This document shows positions 1 through 7,000 of a stretch of DNA of 11,633 bases, one piece after another. This DNA is from JAGQTE01 sp964648005 (GTDB taxonomy: Bacteria; Actinomycetota; Acidimicrobiia; Acidimicrobiales; Acidimicrobilacustridaceae). The position numbers were made by a program, and so were the translations under genes. The stretch covers positions 1 through 11,633 of the forward strand of contig CAZYKR010000136.1 of assembly GCA_964648005.1 (NCBI GenBank), in the 5' to 3' direction. The notes beneath the pieces were generated by a model. That model was not told the origin of the DNA. It did not search any database and saw nothing but the letters and a program-made list of their open reading frames with translations. How positions within the stretch are numbered: the stretch's first letter is position 1; each line of letters begins with the position of its first letter.

Positions 1-1027
1 GCAGGGCCCGCGCCAACGCATCCGGGCGGTCCGGCGGGACCAGGCGCCCGTGTTCGTCGTCGCGCATGATCTCGCGCACGGCCGGGAGGTCCGACGCCAC
101 GACCGGCGTGCCGGCGGCGAGCGACTCGAGCACCTTGAGCGGGCAGCAGCCCTGGGTGACGTTGCGCGCCCCGGAGCGCAGCGGCGCCAGCGAGGCCTCG
201 GCGCCCGCCAGCCACGCTGCCACCTCGCCGCGGTCGATCCCGTGGTGCCACACCACACGATCCTCCACGCCGAGGCGGCGACTCAGCATGCGCAGCGGTC
301 GGGTGCGCTTGGGTGGCGCAGCGGCGCACACGACCAGTGCCACGTCGAGATCGGCGAGCCGGCGCATCGCCGCCAGGGCGACGTCGACGCCCTGCCAGGG
401 TTGCACGGCCCCGACGTACACCATGTAGCGCTCGGGCGCGTCGGCGGGACGTGGCGGCGGCGACGATGCCACGGTGGCGCCGTTCGGGATGACATGCAGG
501 CGGTCGTCGGCGACGCCGCGCGAGCGCAGCAGCTCGGCGAGCACGCCGGACGGCACGACGACGGCGTCCGCCGAGCGCAGGCACCGATCCTCGAGCGCGG
601 TGATCTTGGCCAACGTCGCCGGCGTGAGTCCCGGCCAGGCCACCGGCAGCTCGATGCTCGGCAGACCGTTCACCTCGAACACGAGCGGTACCTCGCCGCG
701 CCGCACGGCCAGCGACGCACCGAGGCCGGCTGCGCCCCACGGATCGCGCGCCTGGGCGAGCACGAGGTCGTCGCGGCGATCGGCGAGCGCCGTGACGGCG
801 CGGCCGAAGGCGATGGCCCGAGTCAACGGATCAGCACCCGTGCGGCGGTCGCGGACGATCTCGATCCGTCCCTCGCGTTGCCAGCCGGGCATCGAGGCAT
901 CCCCGAGGACGGCCAGCACCAACGGATCGACGCGCTCGGCCAAGGTCGGCGCCCATGCTCCGAGGTGGGTCGCCGCGCCCTTGGGCGACGGGAAGCGATC
1001 GAACGCTGCGTAGAGGCCGGACCCCAC
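1..1027 (-). CDS. Glycosyltransferase, GT4-like (GT-B fold), 3' end cut by window edge
   Basis: Reading the minus strand gives an open frame of 342 codons that leaves the window without a stop. The N-terminus (FDRFPSPKGAATHLGAW, residues 9-25) looks like the acceptor-side Rossmann start of GT4 enzymes. Residues 178-185 (HVIPNGAT) are the usual linker motif, 204-215 (YVGAVQPWQGVD) begin the donor domain, and 296-312 (PLKVLESLAAGTPVVAS) carry the nucleotide-sugar-binding glutamate E301 of the EX7E region. The first Glu of EX7E is not obvious, as in some divergent members. Such enzymes transfer a sugar from a nucleotide sugar to a lipid, polysaccharide or protein acceptor in the cytoplasm; donor and acceptor cannot be told here. 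I chose GTG at 1027 because TAGCGT (1040-1035) lies 7 nt upstream and it puts the first beta strand near the start. ATG at 1066, adding 13 low-complexity residues without a Shine-Dalgarno, is the alternative. It is divergent from the amidohydrolase. Confidence 0.87.
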   Translation of the reverse strand, partial: MGSGLYAAFDRFPSPKGAATHLGAWAPTLAERVDPLVLAVLGDASMPGWQREGRIEIVRDRRTGADPLTRAIAFGRAVTALADRRDDLVLAQARDPWGAAGLGASLAVRRGEVPLVFEVNGLPSIELPVAWPGLTPATLAKITALEDRCLRSADAVVVPSGVLAELLRSRGVADDRLHVIPNGATVASSPPPRPADAPERYMVYVGAVQPWQGVDVALAAMRRLADLDVALVVCAAAPPKRTRPLRMLSRRLGVEDRVVWHHGIDRGEVAAWLAGAEASLAPLRSGARNVTQGCCPLKVLESLAAGTPVVASDLPAVREIMRDDEHGRLVPPDRPDALARAL

Positions 1028-1034
1028 CCGCCGC

Positions 1035-1040
1035 ACGCTA
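1035..1040 (-). promoter_or_regulatory. Putative leaderless -10 box of the glycosyltransferase
   Basis: TAGCGT on the minus strand lies 7 nt before GTG at 1027. The same hexamer at 8 nt precedes the M23 gene at 4045. It fits TANNNT and overlaps one of only four CTAG tetranucleotides in the window. It would be inside the coding sequence if translation began at ATG 1066. No -35 element was recognised. Confidence 0.45.
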
Positions 1041-1091
1041 GGGGAGCCGTCGCCCGGTGCCGGCATTGCGTCGTCGCCGCAGCCCCGACAG

Positions 1092-1112
1092 AATCTAACG
1101 AGGCGTCAGATT
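1092..1112. promoter_or_regulatory. 21-bp imperfect palindrome between divergent genes, putative TetR-type operator
   Basis: The sequence has half-sites AATCTRACG and CGTYAGATT around a 3-nt centre (AGG at 1101-1103), with one A/C mismatch between the arms. It lies in the gap between the glycosyltransferase and the amidohydrolase. The left arm read on the minus strand contains TAGATT (1097-1092) and the right arm on the plus strand contains CAGATT (1107-1112); both fit a TANNNT-like -10. A dimeric repressor bound here would cover both divergent promoters. The size and symmetry resemble TetR-family operators, but the regulator is not in the window and its identity is inferred. Confidence 0.5.
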
Positions 1113-1120
1113 TCGCGGTT

Positions 1121-1125
1121 GGAGG
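1121..1125 (+). promoter_or_regulatory. Shine-Dalgarno of the amidohydrolase gene
   Basis: GGAGG lies 4 nt before ATG 1130. It fixes the start at 1130, although the open frame continues upstream to about position 50 on the strand opposite the glycosyltransferase. This is one of only two clear Shine-Dalgarno sequences in the window; most other gene starts look leaderless or coupled. Confidence 0.7.
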
Positions 1126-1129
1126 AACG

Positions 1130-2854
1130 ATGGCCGACTACCTCATCAAGGGAGCCACGATCGTGGACGGCACCGGGGCGCCGGGCGTCGTCGGCGACGT
1201 CGCCGTCGCCGACGGCAAGATCGTGGGCGTGGGCGACGTCGACGAGACGGCGGGGACCACGCTCGACGCCGACGGGCTGGTGGTCGCTCCCGGCTTCGTC
1301 GATCCGCACACCCACTACGACGCCCAGCTGCTGTGGGATCCGTTGGCGACGCCGTCGGGTGTCCACGGCGTCACCTCGATCATCGCCGGCAACTGCGGGT
1401 TCACGTTGGCCCCCCTGCGCGGCGAGGCCGACGCCGACTACACGCGGCGCATGATGGCCAAGGTGGAGGGCATGCCGCTCAAGGCCCTCGAGGAGGGCGT
1501 GACCTGGGACTGGTCGAGCTTCGGTGAGTACCTGGACCGCCTCGAGGGACGCATCGCCCTCAACGCCGGGTTCCTGGTCGGGCACTGCGCCGTGCGGCGC
1601 TACGTCATGGGCGCGGAGGCGACCGGCAACGCCGCCACGGCCGACCAGGTCGATGCCATGGTCCGGCTGCTGGACGAGTGCATCGACGCCGGCGGCCTCG
1701 GGTTCTCGACGACGTTGTCGAACACGCACTCGGACGGTGACGGCGAGCCGGTGGCAAGCCGTTTCGCCGAGCGCGAGGAGATCCTGGCGCTCTGCGCCGC
1801 CGTGGGCCGGCACGAGGGCACGACCCTCGAGGCCATCGTCAACGGCTGCCTCGACCGGTTCGCCGACGACGAGATCGACCTGCTGGCTGCGATGTCCGCG
1901 GCGGCGCAGCGTCCGCTGAACTGGAACGTGCTGACCGTCGACTCGCGGGTCCCCGATCGCGTGCCCCGCCAGTTGCAGGCGTCACGAGCGGCCGCTGCCG
2001 CCGGCGGTCGGATCGTGGCGCTGACCATGCCCGTGCTCGTGCCCATGAACATGAGCTTCCTCAACTACTGCGCCTTGAACATGCTGCCGGACTGGGGTCC
2101 GGTGCTCGGCCTGCCGGTGCCGGAGCGCATGGTGGCGTTGCGCGACCCCGAGACCCGGCGACGGCTCGAAGCGCGTGCGGACTCCGAGGACGCCGGCGTG
2201 TTCCGTCGCCTGGCCGACTTCGCCAACTACGTCATCGGCGACACCTACAGCGCCGACACGGAGCGGTACCGGTACCGCGTCGTGGCAGACATCGCCGCCG
2301 GGGAGGGCAAGGACCCCTTCGACACGTTGCTCGACATCGTGCTCGCCGACGACCTGCGCACGATTCTCTGGCCCATGCCGCCCGACAACGATCCGGCGTC
2401 GTGGACGATGCGCCGCGAGGCCTGGGACGACCCCGACGTGATGCTCGGAGGCTCCGACGCCGGCGCCCACCTCGACCGCATGATGGGTGCGTCGTACACG
2501 ACTCGCTTCCTGGGCGACTGCCTGCGCGGCCGCAAGCTCGTCGACCTCGAGCGCGCCGTGCACATGCTCACCGATGCGCCGGCGCAGCTGTTCGGTCTGC
2601 GCGGCCGTGGCCGCATCGCGCCGGGGTACCACGCCGACCTCGTCGTCTTCGACCCCGAGCGGATCGGTGCCTCCAATGCCACCCTGGTCAACGACCTGCC
2701 CGGCGGAACGGCGCGGCTCATGTCCGAGGCCGAAGGCGTGGTCCGGGTGCTGGTCAACGGCACCGAGATCGTGCGAGACAACCGTGCGACCGACGCCGTC
2801 CCCGGGACCGTCCTGCGTTCGGGCATCGACACGGACACGGTCCGCACGTCCTGA
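1130..2854 (+). CDS. Amidohydrolase, N-acyl-D-amino-acid deacylase-like (COG3653 type)
   Basis: The protein has 574 residues, the usual length for this family, and is probably a cytoplasmic zinc hydrolase of amide bonds. The N-terminal small beta domain (DYLIKGATIVDGTGAPG, 3-19) and C-terminal GYHADLVVFDPERI (499-512) plus VVRVLVNGTEIV (537-548) form the composite beta sandwich of amidohydrolases. Metal-site motifs seen are H60-T-H62 (GFVDPHTHYDAQ), C89 in GNCGF, H152 in GHCAVR and D443 in GGSDAGAH. I do not find the two histidines that D-aminoacylases carry mid-protein: the corresponding stretches read TTLEAIVNG (231-239) and NWNVLTVDSR (264-273). It is therefore a divergent subgroup and the substrate is unknown. 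The start is fixed by GGAGG 4 nt upstream. The nearby palindrome suggests repressor control. It is followed 48 bp later by the envelope cluster on the same strand, with no clear terminator. Confidence 0.9.
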   Translation: MADYLIKGATIVDGTGAPGVVGDVAVADGKIVGVGDVDETAGTTLDADGLVVAPGFVDPHTHYDAQLLWDPLATPSGVHGVTSIIAGNCGFTLAPLRGEADADYTRRMMAKVEGMPLKALEEGVTWDWSSFGEYLDRLEGRIALNAGFLVGHCAVRRYVMGAEATGNAATADQVDAMVRLLDECIDAGGLGFSTTLSNTHSDGDGEPVASRFAEREEILALCAAVGRHEGTTLEAIVNGCLDRFADDEIDLLAAMSAAAQRPLNWNVLTVDSRVPDRVPRQLQASRAAAAAGGRIVALTMPVLVPMNMSFLNYCALNMLPDWGPVLGLPVPERMVALRDPETRRRLEARADSEDAGVFRRLADFANYVIGDTYSADTERYRYRVVADIAAGEGKDPFDTLLDIVLADDLRTILWPMPPDNDPASWTMRREAWDDPDVMLGGSDAGAHLDRMMGASYTTRFLGDCLRGRKLVDLERAVHMLTDAPAQLFGLRGRGRIAPGYHADLVVFDPERIGASNATLVNDLPGGTARLMSEAEGVVRVLVNGTEIVRDNRATDAVPGTVLRSGIDTDTVRTS

Positions 2855-2889
2855 CGCCGCCGCGATTCCCGTTCGGCGCGCGGTGGAAC

Positions 2890-2895
2890 CAAACT
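2890..2895 (+). promoter_or_regulatory. Possible -10 box of the lipoprotein gene
   Basis: CAAACT lies 7 nt before GTG 2903, the same spacing as the other TANNNT boxes here. It deviates at the first base (C for T), so it is a weak match. The 48-bp gap between the amidohydrolase stop and this start has no Shine-Dalgarno next to the GTG. Confidence 0.3.
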
Positions 2896-2902
2896 GTCGG
2901 CC

Positions 2903-4033
2903 GTGATCCGACCTGCACGCGCCGGCGTGCTCCTGGTGGCATGCGCCCTGATGGCGGTGGCCTGTGGCGGCACGCCGGAGGCATCGCCCGACGTCGACGG
3001 CGGCACCGCGCCGATGACGGCGGCGGCGTCGACCGCCGGCACTGCGGCACCCACGTCGAGCACGGCCGCCACCTCGGCACCGGCGACGTCGGGGGCACCG
3101 ACCACCGCCAGCTCGCTCGTCCCGCTTCCCGAGCCGCCCTACGCCGTGGGCAAGGCGACCCTGACGTTCAAGGATCCCAGCCGGGAGACGGAGGCGAATG
3201 GCGGGGTGCCGGCCACACCGGGACGCACGATGCCGGTTGCCATCTACTACCCGGCGCCCGGTGCCGCGGATGGGACCGTGCGCGACAACACCTCGATCCT
3301 GCGTGATCGCACCTGGCCGCTGCTGGTCTTCGTGCACGGGACGAGTATGACGGGGGAGCGGTACGAGGCCCTGACGTCGGCGATGGCTGCTGCGGGCTAC
3401 GTCGTCGTGGCGCCGACGCTGCCGGGGACGAGCGCCACCGCTGCCGGAGGGCCGAACCCGGCGCTCTACGGGGGCCAGCCCGCCGACGTGAGCTTCGTCA
3501 TCTCGGCCATGTTGGACCTCAACGGACGAGCGGAAGGTCCGCTGGCTGGCCGACTCGACCCCGATGCCATCGGCGTGTTCGGGCAGTCGACCGGTGGCGA
3601 CGTCGCAATGGCGCTGACGCACAACTGCTGCCGGGACGAACGGGTGCGCGCTGTCGCCGCCCTGGCCGGGACCCAGTACCTGCGCCCCGGGGTGCCGAAC
3701 TTCCCGATCGACGGGTACTTCGCCCCGCCGGCCCTGCCGATGCTGTTGATCCACGGCGACGCCGACGAGATCACGCCGTACGACGACTCGTCGATGGCCT
3801 TCGACCAGGCCGCGGCACCGAAGTTCCGGGCGACGATGCTCGGCGCCGACCATCTCGGACCATCCGGGGCCGCTGGCCCGTCCGCGTCCTTCGACGCCTC
3901 CGTAGCGCTGCTCGAGGCCTTCTTCGCCGCCTACGTCTCCGGTCCGGCGCCGCCACCGGCGGAGGAGGTGGCCGCCATCCTCGCTGCCGGTGACGTGCCG
4001 GGGGTGAGCCGCCTCGACAGCGCCGTCGAGTAG
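2903..4033 (+). CDS. Lipoprotein alpha/beta hydrolase (PAF-acetylhydrolase/chlorophyllase-like)
   Basis: The protein has 376 residues and is predicted to be exported and lipid-anchored. Residues 1-21 form a signal peptide ending in ALMAVAC, with Cys21 as probable lipidation site; the -3 residue is Ala rather than the usual Leu. Residues 24-72 are a Thr/Ser/Ala-rich tether. The hydrolase domain follows: GRTMPVAIYYPA (107-118), FVHGTSMTGERY (143-154) near the oxyanion hole, the nucleophile elbow GQSTGG with Ser229, HGDADEITP with Asp288, and GADHLG with His317. This is a complete Ser-Asp-His triad, and the layout matches PAF-acetylhydrolase II/chlorophyllase-like esterases. The substrate is unknown, possibly a lipid or polyester at the cell surface. 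The GTG start puts a positively charged n-region directly before the hydrophobic core. Its TAG stop lies 11 nt before the M23 gene, so the two probably share transcription. Confidence 0.87.
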   Translation: MIRPARAGVLLVACALMAVACGGTPEASPDVDGGTAPMTAAASTAGTAAPTSSTAATSAPATSGAPTTASSLVPLPEPPYAVGKATLTFKDPSRETEANGGVPATPGRTMPVAIYYPAPGAADGTVRDNTSILRDRTWPLLVFVHGTSMTGERYEALTSAMAAAGYVVVAPTLPGTSATAAGGPNPALYGGQPADVSFVISAMLDLNGRAEGPLAGRLDPDAIGVFGQSTGGDVAMALTHNCCRDERVRAVAALAGTQYLRPGVPNFPIDGYFAPPALPMLLIHGDADEITPYDDSSMAFDQAAAPKFRATMLGADHLGPSGAAGPSASFDASVALLEAFFAAYVSGPAPPPAEEVAAILAAGDVPGVSRLDSAVE

Positions 4034-4036
4034 CGT
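4031..4036 (+). promoter_or_regulatory. Putative -10 box formed by the upstream stop codon
   Basis: TAGCGT begins with the TAG stop of the lipoprotein gene and ends 8 nt before GTG 4045. There is no Shine-Dalgarno in the 11-nt gap. It would let the M23-LCP pair be transcribed as a near-leaderless mRNA apart from read-through from upstream. Confidence 0.45.
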
Positions 4037-4044
4037 CGTACGCC

Positions 4045-7000
4045 GTGCCAGACGCCGTCGCGCCCCGCCGACGTCGCCCCCGGTCGACGCTCACCTTGGT
4101 GCTCGCCCTCGTGGCAGCGCTGTCGGTGGTGCTGCCCGCGCAGCCGGCGCCGGCAACTCCGGCCCAGCCGCCCGCAGCCGACGACCCGGCGGCGGCCGTC
4201 GCCTTCGCCGCTCCTGCGGCTGCCGAGACGGCAGATGCGGTGCCGTTCACCGGGACCGAAGAGCTCTGGTGCACCATGCAGAACCCGGGCGCCAACAACT
4301 TCTGCATCAACGCCGGGCACCACTCCTACCCGGCGCTGGATGTGGGCATGGCCACCGGCGACACCGTGCGCGCCGCCGGCCCGGGGACGGTCATCGACCT
4401 CAACACGACCTGCCCGTCCACCTCCTCGGGGTCGTCGCCCGACATGTCGTGCAGCTCGGGCCGCGGCCGGTTCGTCGCCATCGCGCATGCCGACGGCCGG
4501 GTGTCCCGCTACCTGCACCTGTCGAGCGTGTCGGTGGCCATGAACCAGGTCGTCAGCCGGGGCCAGGTCATCGGCGCGGCCGGCAACTCCGGCAGTGCCT
4601 CGGCGCCGCACCTGCACTACGACGAGCAGAAGCCCTACGGCACCTTGGTCGACCCCGGCCCGATGGTGGCGCTCGTCAACGGGGTCACCAAGACCTATCC
4701 CAACGACCTCGGCTACACCAGCTGGTGGGTCACGCCCTACGGCACGTTGTTGCGCAACGACGGCTACAGCAAGCCCGTGCCCTTCGGCGACTTCTCCGGT
4801 GACGGCACTGGTGACCCTGCGGTGTACGACACCCGCACCGGCGCCTGGCAGGTGCTGGGCTCGACGCTCGCCACGCTCGGCGGTCCCGGTCAGGTGCCCG
4901 TGCCGGGCGACTACAGCGGTGCCGGTCCGAGCGTGCCCGCGACCTACCAGAGCGCAACCGGGACGTGGCGGGTCCAGGGCGCCGGCAACGTGGTGCTGGG
5001 CGGACCGGGCCAGGTCCCGGTCCCGGGCGACTTCGACGGCGACGGTGCCACCGAGCGCGCCGTCTACGTGACCGCGACGGGGCAGTGGAAGGTCGAGGGC
5101 GCCGCCAACGTGACACTCGGCGGGCCGGGCCAGGTGCCGGTTCCCGGGGATTACGACGGCGACGGTGTCGACGAACGCGCCACCTACGAGCCGCGCACCG
5201 GCATCTGGCGGGTGGAGGGCGCGGCGGACACCACCTTCGGCGGTGCGGGCCAGATCGCGGTCCCCGCCGACTACACGGGCGACGGCCTGGTCGAGCGGGC
5301 CACCTACGCCCCCGACACGGGCGCCTGGCGGGTCCAGGGCGTCTCCGACGTCGTGCTCGGCGGTCCCGGTGAGGTGCCGGTCCCTGCCGACTTCTCCGGC
5401 GACGGCGTGGTCGAGCGGGCCACCTACGTGCCGTCCGGCGGGCTGTGGCGGATCGAAGGCGTCGGCACCGTCGGCCTCGGCGGCCCGGCCAAGGTGCCGG
5501 TGACGGGCCCGCTGCCATGGATCACGTGGTCGGTGGCCACCAAGGCCACGGCATCCTCCGACGTCGACGCCGACGCCCGCGGCGACGCGGGTGCGTGGCG
5601 GGCGTCGAGCGGGCAGTGGCTGCGGTTCGCCCAGAGTCCGGTGACCTTCGGTGCCGATGGCGACGTGGCGCTCCTCGGGGATCTCGACGGCGACGGCGTC
5701 GCCGATCGGACGGTGTTCCGGCCCTCGCTCGGCATCTGGTTCACCCAGGCGTCGGGGTTCTTGCCGTTCGTCGTGGCGTCGGTGCAGCCGACCGACGAGC
5801 CCGTCCTGGCCGACACCGACGGCGACGGCGTCGACGAGCCGATGATCTTCCGGCCGGCCACCGGGCGCCTGATCCGCATCGGCGGTGCCACGGAGCCGAT
5901 CGGCACGGCCGGCGACGTGGCGGTGTGGGGCGACCGCGACGGCGACGGACGCGACGAGGTCGGGGTCTTCCGGCCGTCGACCGGCGAATGGCGCTTTCCG
6001 GGCGAGTCGCCCGTGGCGTTCGGGCAGCAGGGCGATGTGCCGCTGCTGGTGGACGTGGACGGCGACCTGCGTGACGATCGGGTCCTGTACCGACCCGACG
6101 CTGGCGTCTGGTTCATCGGTATCGACGGTTGGTGGCCCGTGGCGTTCGGGCAACCCGGCGATGTCCCGGTCGCCGTCGACACCGACGGGGACCTGCGGGC
6201 TGATCTCGGCGTGTTCCGTCCCGCGACGGGCGAGTACCTGGCCTTCGGCGCGGGCGTGGTGGCCATCGGCCAGGCGGGCGACGTGCCGGTCCCGCGCTCG
6301 TCGGGAGCGGCGCCGGTGCCGGCGGCGGCACCGAGCGGCGTGACCGCACAGCCGGGCGACGGCGCCGCGGTCGTGTCGTGGAGCCCGCCTGCGGCCAACG
6401 GCGGCTCGCCCGTCATCGGCTACCGGGTCGAGGCACAGCCGGGCGGGGTGACCGCCGACGTGCCCGCTGGGGCGACCGCGACGACCCTGGCGGGGCTGAC
6501 CAACGGCGTGCAGTACGACATCACCGTCGAGGCCCGCACCGTCGCCGGGCTCGGCGACGCGTCGGCGCCGGCGGCTCGGGTCGTCCCGGCGCTGTCCGCC
6601 ACGGTGCCAGGTGCGCCGACGGGCGTGACGGCGCTGCCATCGAACCAGTCGGCCACGGTGCTGTGGACGCCGCCCAGCGCTGTCGGCGGCGGCCCGATCA
6701 CGGGCTACACCGTGACGGCCAGCCCCGGCGGCGCCCACGTCGACGTCGGTGCCGGGCAGACCGCCGCAGTCGTCGATGGGTTGAGCAACGGCACCACCTA
6801 CACCTTCACCGTTCGCGCGGTCAACGCTTTCGGGCCCGGTGCACCGTCGGCGGCGTCGAACGCCGTCACCCCACCGGGAGCGGGCGGCGGGATGCATCCG
6901 CTCACGCCGTCACGGCTCCTCGACACCCGCGACGGTGCCGGGCCGTTCGGAGCGGGCGAGGCGCGAGCCCTCGACGTCACGGGTGTCGGCGGCGTGCCGG

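Noticed and set aside
50..1129. Long upstream extension of the amidohydrolase frame (about 360 residues)
   Set aside because: It is Arg/His/Gly-rich non-protein-like sequence opposite the glycosyltransferase, which has clear motifs on the minus strand. A Shine-Dalgarno and domain start mark 1130.
1982..3853. Minus-strand open frame of 623 codons across the amidohydrolase and lipoprotein genes
   Set aside because: It runs through two well-supported genes and the intergenic gap, has a composition typical of antisense shadows, and shows no motifs.
4771..5490. Tandem repeats considered as a CRISPR-like or satellite array
   Set aside because: The units are in-frame codons of a protein repeat with a 120-bp period and no conserved repeat/variable spacer structure.
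3931..6897. Minus-strand open frame of 988 codons across the M23 gene
   Set aside because: It is an antisense frame of a GC-rich gene. Its translation is low-complexity Arg/Gly/His/Ala with repeats mirroring the 120-bp repeats, and it has no recognisable domain.
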